From positions 119,439 through 183,438 of the forward strand of contig MU129019.1 in NCBI GenBank assembly GCA_014904985.1: 64,000 bases of DNA. The letters are read 5' to 3'. Under the pieces are notes generated by a model. It was given only the letters and a program-made list of their open reading frames with translations, was not told the DNA's origin and did no database searches. Source of the DNA: Hydnum rufescens UP504. Its lineage: Eukaryota; Basidiomycota; Agaricomycetes; Cantharellales; Hydnaceae. This document shows positions 36,939 to 49,724 of the stretch, one piece after another. Position 1 is the first letter of the stretch, and every line of letters starts with the position of its first letter. The position numbers and the translations under genes were made by a program.

Positions 36939-39690
36939 CTACGCAACATACGGCGGAGCACTTTGAGTCCATCCGCTTAAGTAACTACTGAATTCCCCTC
37001 CACCACTAAAGGCGGAGTTGGTGTTTGAGTCAGCGGCGGGTGCCTCGGTGCTATTCGGTACAACCCCCAACGCTGTACCATCCAATTCGGTGTGACGGCA
37101 TTCAATTCCACCCTCTGATTTATCTACGATGAGCAAATGTGTCAGTTTGAAAACCAATTGGAGCCTCAGTCGAGTACGCACGGTGTCGATTCAAGGCGTC
37201 CATCCGAGCGAACGTCTTACCACAACCGTCACATGTAAACGGTCGGATGTTCAAGTGTAATGCCTCATGGCGTTTGCAGTCGTGCTGTCGAGCAAAGCCT
37301 TTCCCACACTTGGGCCACTTGCAAACATATGGACGTTCCTCCCTGTGAGAACGAAGGTGGCCTTTGAAACCACATGACATAAGCATAGGAGCGCGAATAA
37401 CGAATAATAAAGCAAAGCCACACACCCTTGAGATTGAACTGTCGTGTGAAGGTACTACCACATCCTTCCACAGGACAAGTGAATGGGGCCCGATTTTTCC
37501 TCCGATTCGCACTCGCTAGTTCGGTCGCCGGTGTAGTGACATTTTGCCTCTCCACCTTGCAATGCTGGGCATCGGAGACGCGGTGCGGGAGCCATGGGGA
37601 GAAACTGATGAAGGTCGAGAGTATGGCGATCCTCTATCGCTTCCCACTGAGCTGGAACTACCACGTCGACCACGGTGCACGCTCCCATTTGATGATCCTG
37701 AGATGAATCCTGGACCAACAGGAGGGCTATGTGGATCAGGGGGGATGAGGGACAGGCCATCTTGAGACGTGATGCTCTTAATGAACGCCTCACTATCCAA
37801 ACCCAAACCCCCACGTCCATATCCAATGTCCTCAGATTTCGAGCCGCGACGGTGGGCAGGGGCGGAACCGGTGGATCTGTGGCGCCGGAGCGTGGGTGAC
37901 CCTGTTGAAGGAGGATGGAGTGTTGAGGGATTGAAGGAGGGGGAGGATGGGGTGTCGTTTATGCGCAATTGCACCGCTTCATTAGGTAGTGAAGTCTGAT
38001 TCAGGTCTGGTGACATAGGCACTAGGTTGTGGTGATCTAACGAACCAAGGTCGAACGAGCGGGTCGAATGAAGCGCAGATGGATACAATTCGTTCGGGGC
38101 CACTGTGCCCTGTCCGTTCTGACGATTCGGGAACATCGGATTCACGGCCTGGTAAGGATACGTTAGGTAACCGGATGTATCCTGCCAATGCGGTCGTGCA
38201 GACATCCCGGAGTGAGAAGCACTACGCGGTCTATGACCCGGGACGAAGGGGTCGGAATTTGAAGATTGAAAGTTGTTTGCACCCTCCGCAAATATGGTGG
38301 GAGGCGGGGTCGCAGGGTGTGAGGAAGAGAAATTGGAACCCATCAGTAGGGAATCACTGCTCCAAGACGAGGACGCGGGCCGATCAAAGGGCTTCGATTC
38401 CTGGTGGTACACGTTACCGTCGCCTTGATCATTGAATTGCTGACTAGGCGCGGGAAGTGACACTTGTGAAGACTCCTGGCCCCAGGGTTGGACGGTCCAG
38501 GAGGGAGTATTGCTCGATTCGAGGTTCTGGGGGCGTTGAAAGGGACCTATATTCGACTCTGACTTGAGAAGAGATCAGACGCGAGATATTATGATCACGA
38601 ACTCTGGGATTCATTGGAGTTCCCGCCCGGATGCTGGAAGGGCGGGTCATGCGCTGCATTAGCGCCACCCGCACTCACTGGTGTGCTGGGGATAAGTCGG
38701 ATTGAGAAACCCCCCGTATCCATATCATCGTTTGTTGCAGAGGAATAATTCTGACCAATGTGCAGACTGGGGTTCTGGGGAGGCAAGAGATAGCCGGAGG
38801 GATATTGTTGGGATGTCTGACCGTTCCGTTTGGATCCAAACTCTTCGCTGCCCAAACCAAAGTTGCCACTTATCGATGAGGTTGGGGGGATGATGAGAGG
38901 TCGCCCGAGGGGCTTTGAGCCATTGGACGGCGTGGCGGGGGTGGTAGTAGACGATGGAGGGGGACTAGGGGCGTCGGCTGTTATCGTGATTGAGGAAACA
39001 TAGGGAGAGGGGGGTAGAGAGCGTGGGTCTGGGCTATCAGATCGAGAGGTAACACTGAGCTTGGCCAAAGATTCATTGACGCTTTGAGGGGGGGCTGGAG
39101 AGAGGCGGCTGGCGTTGTAAGAGGAGACAGAAGACGCTCTGCTTCTGGGATGAAGTTCAAGCTCTCCTACGCTGGATGCTGGAGAGTGGTCGGGTGTTTG
39201 GCGTGGGGCGAACATATGAGGGGGTGCAGTAATCTGGACCTGGGGGCTGGAACCGGGCTGATCGTGTCCGAGGAAGTGATCTTCAAGAAGGGTAAACTCC
39301 TCTGTGCCTGTAGAGTAGTGAGTGGGGTTGTAGCCTTCGTCTTCGTCGTGTTGCACGACAGAGAACGGAGAATCGGGGTTGTATGGGGTGCGCTGGGAGT
39401 TCATGTACTCAAAGTCGTCGTCTGCGATGTCCAATTGGCCGGATAATCCAGATTGATTAGAGCCAGGAGAATTGTAAGATGCGTAAGAGGGCGTATAGGG
39501 TGGGTCTGCGGTGGAAGATTTGCGCTAGAAGAGGGATGAGAAACACGGGAAGGGAAGAAGTGACGAGAAGACCAACCTGCCACTCCAGGTGATCCCAAGA
39601 TGAAGGAGAAAGGCTGAAAGATATAGTGGAATCTTGGATCCCAAGTGTAGAGTCGGTGAATTCAAAGTATGGCTGTTCAACGGCTGACAT
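36939..39690 (-). CDS. C2H2 zinc-finger transcription factor, Crz1-like
   Basis: The N-terminus [21 protein letters not shown] starts at 39690. About 600 disordered residues follow, rich in Ser/Pro, with many SP and SxxSP sites. Near the C-terminus are three C2H2 fingers: [42 protein letters not shown] and [19 protein letters not shown], then KSEGGIEC. This finger set and the SEGG tail are typical of Crz1, the calcineurin-activated factor for calcium and cell-wall stress. The sequence SPQVQIT (39228-39248) fits the calcineurin docking consensus PxIxIT, supporting the call. Introns fall between fingers 1 and 2 and within the last His pair. The C-terminal exon ends [12 protein letters not shown]. 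Dephosphorylation by calcineurin would drive nuclear import (family knowledge). Confidence 0.9.
39228..39245 (-). promoter_or_regulatory. PxIxIT-type calcineurin docking motif (protein-level)
   Basis: Codons encode PQVQIT inside the Crz1-like protein. They match P-x-[IVLF]-x-[IVLF]-[TSHEDQNKR]. Confidence 0.6.
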
Positions 39691-41070
39691 AGCCTATGAT
39701 TCAGATGCGGTGCCCGGTAAATATCAGGGACCGACAGCACAGCCTGAGCGCTCACTCGAAAATGTCTGGAGCGAGACGGGGGATGGTGGACGGGAAAGGG
39801 AGAAGGGGGCGGGAGATGAGAGCAGGAGGAACGAGGTTGATGAGCGCTAATCGGATGTAGCCCGAGGAACTGGTATTTCGACTCAACACCGGCAGCAAAT
39901 TTCCAGACAATAGGGTGAACATATTTGGTAACTGGACAATACTCCTAACCTCCAGATGAAATCCCCATTTATCCCCGCAAGCAACCCCACCCCAACCCAA
40001 CCCGTCTTTCAGCGACTTCAAGGCACTGCAGCAGACACAAAGGGCCCTCCTAAATCTCGGAAAATCCGGCCCACCTGGATACCTCATTAGTTACTATGGA
40101 GAATAACGCGAAAATTTTGTGGACCACCAGGATGACTACGTGCCCCAGAATTGCAGTGTGCGCTTCTAGACCAGTCAAACGAGTTGGCGTATTAGTCGGA
40201 AGCCGTAGAAAAAGGACCAAATAACCCCCTAAAATGTGGCTTCTGACTTCCTGAGATAGTGGTTCCTGACGTGCTGCAGCAAGGCCGATGAGGAGAGAAC
40301 ACTTTCGGATCACCAGATGTCGGGAGATGTTACCGCGGCTTCACGAGCGCGAAGTGCCAAGTCGTAGCGCCCAGCCACCGACGATTCGCAACGTTGTAGG
40401 AGCCGAGAAAATGAAAAGATGCGCAAAGCGGCAGCACAGAAATGCATCAACCAGCATGCTGTGCGGAGGATCGGAGTGAATTCCATCAGCGACTATGAAT
40501 CCCACGGGTTAATATATAGTGCATCCAATCTGATGCGTCAAAAGGCAGAGTACTGTATTTCCCAGAATGTTTTACTCGTAGTCACTATTGGTCAGGAACA
40601 GATACAGTATCTTTGGCACGGATCGTCACTAACGACAAGATGAAGGCACAAGGATATTGAAGTGAAATATCGATCCACACAGTGAAGCTTGTAAGACTCC
40701 TGGGCTCGCACCCGCGAACTATACAGTAAGGCTATCACTGTCTCTCAGTAATATCACAAGACTGAGCTAATTTGGTTGATGGCAGCCGCATCAAGGGAAT
40801 GGCAATGAGCACAAGCAAGTGAACCCTTCCAACTCGGCAATCAGCGTTCACTGTGCTGTCTCGACGCCGAAACGGTGGCAGTGTTGTGACCATCTAGTGA
40901 TCGCTCTTGACATCCCCATGGTGTAGACTTGTACAATACAAGCTAGCCTCCCGGATCTCCCTTTCACGAATAACGTAATTACAGAGCTTCCATCCCCCCG
41001 GGATGCATAGTACAGCACTGTGGAATCAACTACCGTACCCGGACGTTCCTGGATCCTGTAGAAGGAATTA

Positions 41071-41155
41071 TTTATGTGTGTTTACATCGAGTCATTTTCC
41101 CAATCAAGCTTAAGCCGCTTTTCAGTTGCCGTCGTAGCCCATCGTTCAGAAGGCC
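41071..41155. repeat. Partial copy of the 41.4 kb inverted-repeat element
   Basis: This segment shares with 41430-41505 the order TACATCGAGTC, a pyrimidine run, TTAAG, CTTTTCAGT, GTAGCCC and CGTTCA, with scattered differences. It is a one-ended, degraded relative of the complete element 300 bp downstream. Confidence 0.6.
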
Positions 41156-41411
41156 CGACCTTCAGACCCTCAGGCCTTGAACCTCTTTCTCCAATGACAT
41201 CGACTGAAGCATCCAATCTGCAGCCACTCGCGTCCATTTCGCCTTTTGTTGTTGGTTGGACAAAGACTCAAAGAGAAGTTTTGTGAAGAGGCGAAGAAAG
41301 AATCGGTCGACAGATAAACTTCACATTACATGTATGTTCCAGTTGAAGAGGCTTTGGATATGCTTGCCCCGGAAAAAAGTCCCGAGTCGGGTTGCGAGAA
41401 GTGATCAGGGT

Positions 41412-41627
41412 ACGAGAGGTGACTGTTTACATGTATATACATCGAGTCGCTTTTCCGTTTAAGACTCTTTTCAGTCGCTGCTGTAGCCCGTCGTTCAAAA
41501 TACAATATTGCATTGTGTTCAATATGTGTTCATTTTTTCGGCAACTCATTACACCACTGGACGACATGATGTTCCACGTGAAAAAAAAGCGACTCGATGT
41601 AAATACATGTAAATAGTCTCCTCTCAA
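41412..41627. mobile_element. Short MITE-like element with about 40 bp inverted repeats
   Basis: The left arm GACTGTTTACATGTATATAC continuing into ATCGAGTCGCTTTT is mirrored on the right by AAAAGCGACTCGATGTAAAT and ACATGTAAATAGTC. The inverted similarity extends outward through GAGAGG/CCTCTC. The total is about 215 bp with no coding capacity. I could not define a target-site duplication with confidence. Confidence 0.7.
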
Positions 41628-41915
41628 CAGCAAAGACGGCAAGATATATTCATAATTGGCATATGGCCATAAACTACCCATTGCTTCATTTATTGCGTTC
41701 CGTGGTCTCATTTGGAACACGTTCATCATGGCACAGAATGCCCATGGCCTTGGGCACATATTTGCATCCGATGTCCTGTGGCCCGGAGCGACGTCAACCT
41801 GAGCGATGGAGGGACCCTGCGGATGCAATTCTCGGGGTATATAGTCTTGCTGAATCGTCGTAAAGCCCCTCCCCACTTTCCTCCCAACCACCATCTCGCA
41901 TATCCTCCATTAATC

Positions 41916-42452
41916 ATGTCTGAACCCAATCAAGTACGCCAGAGTGCGACACTCTCCTGCTCCGGTTTACTGACCTACTCGTGACGTATCCTAGAGCACT
42001 GGCCAGTACCACAGCGTCAAGGGAACTGTTGTAGAGGCCATCGGAAACGCCACGGGTGCTTCGTCGTGGACCCAAAGTGGAAAGGAAGAGCACGTCGCTG
42101 GAGAAGGTGTGTTCCTCTATTCCATGTACGTGCTCCCGACACGTCCCTACTGCTGCTGTCGTCTAGCCGAGGTGAAGGCTGCCAACGCGAAGACTTATGC
42201 CGAAGGTACACTCGATCGCGTGGAGGGAAAGATAGCGAGTGTCGTCGGGGCTATTACTGGAGATGAAGCGCAGCAAGTCTCTGGTGCGCGTTTCGAATCT
42301 TGGGTACTTCACAACGTCTCACTGTCTCCTTCCTTCGTGCGTAGGAAACGTGGAGAAGGCCAAGGGCGAGGTGGGAATGTCCCACGCTTCGTGCTTCTCG
42401 CGTCGTCTCATGCTCTTGTCTTCCCTAGGCGAAACAGGCGTATGCATCGTAG
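41916..42452 (+). CDS. CsbD-like stress protein / Hmp1-type cruciform DNA-binding protein
   Basis: A small protein of about 99 residues in five exons: MSEPNQ, then [21 protein letters not shown], then [22 protein letters not shown], then NVEKAKGE, and finally AKQAYAS. The pattern of charged, Ala/Gly/Lys-rich repeats with GKEEH and [15 protein letters not shown] is that of CsbD-like proteins. The fungal branch includes Ustilago Hmp1, described as recognising mismatched base pairs and cruciform DNA. CsbD proteins in general are stress-induced. There is no signal peptide. The role is inferred from family likeness. The gene lies 210 bp before the Paladin-type gene on the same strand. Confidence 0.82.
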
Positions 42453-42661
42453 ATACTTCCCAGGACTCCTTCTCGTAGAAATATTATATATTCACGTATA
42501 CACTATGTTGAATAAATGTTGTTCCCAACCTAATTACCGTGCTGAGAATCGTAGGCAGCGGCCCATTGAGAATGTGACATGGTGTGACAAGCCGTCACAC
42601 CGCCGCGCGCCAAGGCAATTACATACTGAGAAAACTATTCCCACTTACAGTACTACCACCG

Positions 42662-45600
42662 ATGAGCAAGTTGGAGGGTGGTATGGATAGCCCAGGAAAT
42701 ATCGGTGCCGACATCGACGCACGACGAATTGGGCGCTCCAGCAGCCTCACTCACCCTACTACGGTATCCAACTCGCAACATCCCCGCCCAGGACCTAATC
42801 TTTTTGAGCGATTGCCTCGCACCAGTCCACCCAGTCCAGCCCCAACCTTAAATGCAAGCGCACACCATATTAGATCTGCAAGCGTCGCCAATTCCAGAGC
42901 CACAGTCCACCCTCTTAGCAACGCCGTTCCCACTCCCTCCACAATCTCTTCCGGAATTGGGGCAGCATCCATGACGACCTCCGCGACTATAGCGCTGGAA
43001 AATATGGCTAAACTCCAGCGCATGGACCTCATGATTAAAGCCCGCAACGGTAGCGTTCTTTCCCGCGGCTTCATCCTTAAGACGGATTTCTACCCAACAG
43101 GTGCATTCCCTTTCTCTTTATGTCATTTCAATCCGATCCTAATTTTCCGTTGAACATTTTGAATTACAGGTCGCGCCCTTGACCTTGATATTGCTCTCAT
43201 GGGCGCTCCCAACTTTCGCAGCCCCCGGCATGGCTCGTTGAATGTTTTCGGTGTCGCCCAGCCCCGTATCAACGGAATCAAGGCAGTTCTATCCGTTCTC
43301 GGCTGTAAGCCTTCGGCTCCCACTGCTGTCAACACACCTCCGCCCCCCATGGATCAATTAAACTTCACCGTAAATGGCCGTCCGCCCACTACGAGTTACC
43401 CAGCCTCTAGCGCCAGACCAGATTCACCCCCTCGCTCGCATTGTGTATTCTTCTCCACTCGAGAAGAACCTGTAATATATATTTCTGGGCGGCCATTTGT
43501 CCTTCGCGATGCATCTGCCCCTAAGGAAGCCCTTTCACTATCCGATCGCGCCGAAAATCTAGAAGGTATCGAGAGTAGATTAAAAGAAGACATTCTAACT
43601 GAAGCGGAAAAGTTGCGTGTCGCTTCTTGTTCCCAATGCTTTTCGTTCCACGCGATTTCTTCTCGGGTGGGTGCTTTCGGAATAACTGACTTTTTTCCTC
43701 TCTAGGTTTGGCGGATTAATCTTAACCCATTACGAAGTCGGTAAGTGGATCATTTGAACGATCAGCGTGTTTGAACCGAAGATATTCAATCACTCTCAGG
43801 CGATGACGAAGGAATCCTCCCAACGTGGACGGCGGTCGATACCAGGAGTGTTCTCACTTCTCGAGAGGTCTGGGAAGGCCTGAAAAATGATGGATGGGGA
43901 GTTGATGTATGTTGTCCTTCCGCAGCATCGCCGAAACTTCGCATAATCACTAATTTCACTCTTCCCATTAGTATCACCGGTGCGTGACACCATTACTTGT
44001 TTGCGCCATTTTACCATAAAGGCGGCCTTTCTTAGTATTCCCATCTCTCCTGATCGCCCTATCGAGGTCAGCAAAGCAGGGAATCATAGCCGTATTTCTC
44101 ACATTTTAATACATAACCCAACACGTTATAGGACAACTACTTGGACGCCTATCTCAATGTCATCAAGTCCACCGATCCGATGCATACCTCGCTCATTTTC
44201 AGTTGTGGTATGGGTGCCGTACGAAGTCAGTCGCTTTTGAGGTCGTTTTTGAGGACGACAAAATGGGCTTCCATTCACTTTCTTCGTCTTTAGCGACATT
44301 CGCCATGGCCGCAGCATGCATTATCCGCAGGAAGCAATCGATGGCTCGGGGTCTCCCGGATCCATTCAGCGTCACTGCTGTAGCTGTAAGAGTCACTATG
44401 AATTGTGTTTTGTCGGCAAACCCCAATGAGATTGACGTCGGTTTGGTCGGACAGCCGACTCTCCCTACAAGCATGCAAGCCGTTCTTCGACTCGAGAAGG
44501 CTAATGCACAGCAAGAGTTAAACAAGTCTCTTCTCCGCCTTACATTTCTCATGCAGCAGAGTGAGTAGCTCTTATGTTATAATCGCTTCAGAGGCGCTTT
44601 CCTGTTGGCTAATCTTGCGCACGTCATTGCTTTGCATCGCTCATGTGTGTGTGTGCTTAGATCTCCGCGACACGCCGGAGAAATCCCATTCCGCAATCGA
44701 ACTTCTTCTGACGCAACCAATGCTCTTAGACGACCTGTCTCGGGCCGTGCGAGGGAACTATGGGATCATCCTCAGTCTTCTTGGATGCCTTGATCATGGG
44801 CCTTTTGTGAAGAAGGTTGTCGATGCCGTCATCGATAGTTGTATGCTCATATCTTTTCTTTTGCATACCCTGATGCTGATGGCTTAGCAGGTGATCATGT
44901 TTTGAATCTCAGGGAGAATATATTGGAGCATCGCATGCGATATTCTGTGACGACCATGGATGATCATCGTAGAGGCGAGTACCTTGTCAAGGCAGGAAAG
45001 GCCCTTGAAAAATAGCGAGTATTCGAATGCATGACGGCGTCTGGTTGATTGCGATGGCTAACATGCTGGATTTCTAGTTTCTTTTTGTTGGCTTTTGCCA
45101 GTTATGTCGAGGAACAGGCGAACTTTGAAGAGAGCTTCTCCCAGTGGATGAAGGTGTGGAGGATGACGTTCCATGATTATTCCTCGTTAAATTCTCCTTG
45201 CCTTTATAGGCCCGGTTCGAAATTTGGAAGTGAGTTTGATTGAACCCAATCGGCTTCGTTCTATACGTTTTTACTGCTTGATGTGCATTCTAGTCAAGTG
45301 GTCTTCCTTCGGAAAGCCTCTCTGGGCGTATTTGCACCCGTTGCAGACCTATCTACCATATCAAAATCGGGTGCCGAGGGTCGCTCTATGGAGAAGCGCC
45401 GGAAGGAAGTGGCCATCATGAGTAGTGCAGGGGGAATCCGTGTCCTTGGCGATGAATGGGCGGATCACGTTGTTAAGGTGAAGTATAGACCCTTCAAATC
45501 GTCCCTTATTTGTGCTGATTCTTTGGCAGAACCGCGATGGAATCATCCTACGACCCAGCACATTGCTGAAAAGCGATCAGTGGAGAAGAGAGTCTCGAAA

Positions 45601-48600
45601 GGTTCAGTCAACGATCGGCGTGCGCGGCACTATTAACTTTAGAAACATCCCGGGGACGAATATCTACGCATTAGGTGAGATTTCTGTACCCTAACTAGCG
45701 AGTTTCTAGGTTTCCACTCCATAATGTTTATCCCATTGGTATAGGTCAGCCCACCGTGGAGGCTATTAGTGGGGTCCTTGACAGGATCCGACTCTCTCAT
45801 CCCACGGCTGAACGTATCTACTGGCTCAATCTCAGGTGACGTCGTAGATGGGCTCTCTTTGGGCATCCGTGCTGATTGGGACCATCCATCCTCCAACAAT
45901 GTTAGGGAAGAGCCAATTGTATACATTAATGGGAATCCATACTGCCTCCGACGAGAGAGTTTCTCTCTTCGTAATATGAAAGTAAGTGTATTCTCAGGAT
46001 ACCATAATTCTTTTTCAGCTTTATTATATTTCGCTGCTCACTATATGACAGGATTATGGTGGCATTTCGGCCAGCCGTCTAGAGATATTGGAAGAGCGGT
46101 TGAAAAGCGATGTCACGGCCGAGCTTCAAACGTTTGAGAACAGGTGAGTACTACACCGTCTGGATCAATCGGCCGAACTGAACTGCATTCATTGGGATAA
46201 GATTGCTATTACACACGGAAACGTCGTCTGGTGCCGTCATTCCTGTCTGGGAAGACGTGGAACCAAATGATGTTGCCGATCTGCGTCAGGTCATGGACAG
46301 CAGACGAAATGCTGGTCACGTAGAGCTTTCCTATATCCGGATACCGATCACTGCTGAGCGACCTCCTGGTATGTTGTATTCCTCGGCGCCAGTCTTTCGT
46401 CGGATGCTCACGAAACCTTGTCCTCCAGATACAAATGATATCACCGAGTGCGTAGCTCGCGAGTCAACATTGTCATCACGCCCTTTGGACCTGACTGTCG
46501 CCGATGGATATCCCCTGTAGACTCCTGGATCTTGTTATTCGCACTGATTATGAGCGCACGCCAATCGTTGTCAACTGTCAACTCGGACGCGGTCGGAGCA
46601 CCATTACTTCTATTATCATTCTCCTGATCCAACGATGGCTGAAGCATAGCCGTGTGCGGTCCTCTAGCCAGGCAGGGGTAGACGATGCGGAAGTGCGATC
46701 CAAGAAACGTTCCCCTCTGCCATCTTATCAAGCCATCAATAGTGAGTTGGCGTGGTGTTTTCTTTAAGAACGGGGCTTCTCAACCTGTTCCGAACAGATC
46801 TCTTGCGAGTGATACGGAATGGACTTCGGGTGAAAGATGAAGTTGATGATGCTATTGATAAAGTCACCTTGATCTCTACTCTTCATGCCTATCGAAAGGA
46901 TTTCTTACGGTTCCATTTCTGTAGTGTGGTGAATTGTTCAATATCCGGGATTCAATTGAACAGTCTCGGAAAGCGGCCGAAAGGTCAACAGATGAGCACG
47001 AGAAGCGTCACCATGTACAACACGGTATATGGTTGTCTGTTGCAAAGGAATGACTATATCACTTATTTGTCTTCCTGTTCTAATTTTCCAGGCCTGAATA
47101 ATTTGCGGCGGTACTTTTCACTCATTATATTCCAAGCCTATTTGCGCTCCACACAACCCGATACAATCCGTTCGTATGAAACTTTCGATGCGTTCCTGAA
47201 GAACAGACCAGGTGGGCATATACGTCCATCTCTGCAAACAGAATGGGGAATATTTACACCTTGTCCAGTCTTCAAAACTTTTGAGAAAGAACTCCGGGCA
47301 TATGGAACAGATGCGCTGAAGCCCTTGGAACGTATTGACGTCGAGGACGACTTTGCAAATCTGGACGAGGTGAATGTCATTGTTGCAAACCGCAATGGGC
47401 CAATTCTCTCTGCGTCGACTATCCTCAAGAGCGACTTGTTCACAAACTTACAGAAGGTCGGCTGGTTGCCCTGTTGCTATCGTGATCGTTCTTATCTCTT
47501 AATGATCGACCAAATTTCCTTTTTACATTAGATGTCTCTTCCCGAGTTTGTACTTTCACCATCTTTGTGCTCAGTGAATATATTGAACGTATGATCTTAG
47601 ACGTGTCCCTGGGGCTCCAAACTTCCGTCGATTGCCTCTCATCATTCCAATACTGGGGACCAATACGGCGGAGCAACCCCACCAAATGGTCTGTGGGAGC
47701 GGGATGCCAACCATAGAGGGGTACGATGATTTGTCTCTAGCATATCTCTTGTCTGCTGAGTCAGCTACGTAGGATGCGTCATACGCTCGCCAGAGTAGAT
47801 GCATCCGGTGATGGTTCAAGTCGAGTTTATTGGACATCACTCCGAGAGGTACCACCAGGTTTCCCGTTAGTTTGCATACCTTGCAATATTAACTTAAAAC
47901 GATATTTAGGAACCCGTGGTATACATTGCCGGTCGTCCTCATGTCTTGCGTCTCGTGGATAGACCCCTCCAGAATGTCGAGGCCACGGGCATATCGACGG
48001 ACGTGGTTGAATCAATGGAAATCGCGCTGAAACGAGACGTTCAACAGGAGCTCCGCCAAGCTCAAGGGAAGATCCTCCTCCACGATGAACTAGAAGAAAG
48101 TCCTGGGAAGTATCAAATCACGCCGTTGTACGAAACAGTATCCGAAGATGATATCATGACTCCACGGGACGTGTTTGAATTCATGGTCGCAGAAGGATAT
48201 AGGGTGAGTGATGGGTGTTAGCGATTACAATTTTCGTTCATTCAAAAGGAAATCGGTTTTCTCAGGTTGATTATGCTCGAGTTGCCATAGTATATCGTAA
48301 CTCTGCATTTCCATTATTGATTTCAGCACTGACGCACCCCGAGTACAGACGGATGAACAGGCACCATTGCCGGAAGCTCTTGACCAACTAATCCACCGGG
48401 TTGAAGGCGGGTATGTGCACGCAACCCATATCATATTTAACTGTCAAATGGTGAGTTGGACTGATTTCCTTTCTGTACTCCGATGTCTCATCTTGCTTTC
48501 GCTTTCATGTCACCTTTATATAGGGGTGCGCTATCATTTCGATACTTCTTCTTGGCTTCTAATCATCACCGCCGCATTGTATCTCGGTAGGCGTGGACGA

Positions 48601-49404
48601 ACAACAACTGGAATGGCCGCGGCCGTCTTAATTTCAACTATAGCCTCCAGAGATGTTACGCTGGATCCGGTTGAGCAAGAGCAAGCAGATGCTGCTAGCC
48701 TAATATATGACCGCTTTGATGGGTTCGACGAGGCTGCATATTTGAACGGCGAGAATTCCGATCCTTTGAGCACATACTCTTCTTGCTCATACTCTCCTCT
48801 CTCTCCTCTCAGGCGAGTACAAGACAATATTGCGTCTTGTCGGTATCCTCTCCTATGGCAAGGTGGCCAAACGGATTTGCGATAGAGCGATTGATACCGT
48901 GGATGGCGTGCAAAACCTCCGCAAAGCCGTCTTCGAGTAAGAAAGATTCCTCGGCACCTCTCCATGCATCCTCCCCATTTAAAAGCATTTGATGTGTAGT
49001 TACAAGGTGAAGGTTGACGCCCTTGATACGACTTCGGCGAAATTCCAACCACTCTTTGATATGGCATGTAATTATCTGTGAGCCGTTTGGAGATTGATCC
49101 TTTGTCTCCTGTCTGACCCCTCTTACTCAATAGATATCGGTTAGTGGGATTGGCTATTTCTGACACGACACCCTGGCTAACGGATCGGTGATGTGATTAG
49201 ATACGGGACACTCATTGTTCTTGCCAATTATTTGATTGAACGCCGGAAGTCGGGTCCTGACGTACGCGATCGCTCATTCCCTGCTTGGTTGCTCGAACAT
49301 AGAGAGGTGCGTCTCGTTTCGCTCTAACAATCACCTCAGAGTCACTGATCTTTCTTACTTGCATTGAGATTATTACCCTCTTGGCCCGCCGAAGTCTTGA
49401 ATGA
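42662..49404 (+). CDS. Paladin-type protein with three PTP-like phytase (inositol phosphatase) modules
   Basis: A very large intron-rich gene beginning [15 protein letters not shown]. After a Ser/Pro-rich leader come three tandem modules. Each has a block like [16 protein letters not shown] ([16 protein letters not shown] and [16 protein letters not shown] in the others) and a PTP-type P-loop C-X5-R. The loops are CGMGAVR (44204-44224), CQLGRGR (46576-46596) and CQMGRGR (split by introns near 48442-48599). Openings such as [34 protein letters not shown] and [18 protein letters not shown] repeat at each module start. This is the PALD1/paladin organisation, seen in animals and fungi; family members are putative inositol-phosphate or lipid phosphatases. 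All three Cys and Arg residues are retained. The C-terminus ends LLARRSLE. The third P-loop requires a 2-nt exon (48524-48525). Confidence 0.88.
48524..48525 (+). other. Predicted 2-nt micro-exon in the third P-loop
   Basis: The exon ending TGTCAAATG is followed by a 73-nt intron (48451-48523, GTGAGT...TATAG), then GG, then a 65-nt intron (48526-48590, GTGCGC...GGTAG), then GCGTGGACGA. Only this path reads C-Q-M-G-R-G-R, matching the family and module 2. Confidence 0.7.
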
Positions 49405-49724
49405 ACTTAGTGTGGTCCAATTGTATCCTGTGGCGTCCTTGTATTCTGATATGTTATAGAAGATCATTGTCGAGGCAATGCACAATTTAACCCCTTGCTT
49501 TCTCCAAAATTGCTGCCCGCAGATGTTCCTGTTTATTGGTGCACCCCTTGAGTCCGTCTGATTTGAATTCGACCCCATAACTATAACATCAGCGTTACAT
49601 ACTAGAAACCAGAAAATCAAAAAAAAAAAAAAAACAACAAACAAAAGTCGTTTAGGTTATTCGTAAAATAGTGTTCATATGCAACAAGCAGATACACAGC
49701 AAATAATCGTACTAAATAGAGCAT
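49405..49724. other. Convergent intergenic region with poly-A tract
   Basis: This is the 3' flank of two convergent genes. A run of 14 adenines followed by CAACAAACAAA occurs near 49621-49645. The hydrophobic minus-strand open frame reading through it is an AT-composition artefact. Confidence 0.5.

Larger units (their letters stand above)
39691..41915. other. 2.2 kb intergenic region with two related inverted-repeat segments
   Basis: This is the Crz1-like promoter region plus the upstream region of the stress-protein gene. Apart from the elements at 41071-41155 and 41412-41627, I see no gene, and the open frames are short and unfamiliar. Confidence 0.4.

Noticed and set aside
42109..42690. 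193-codon plus-strand open frame
   Set aside because: It reads through introns of the CsbD-like gene in the wrong frame.
49342..49644. Hydrophobic minus-strand frame resembling a small membrane protein
   Set aside because: The Phe-rich start comes from translating a poly-A tract; it is a composition artefact.
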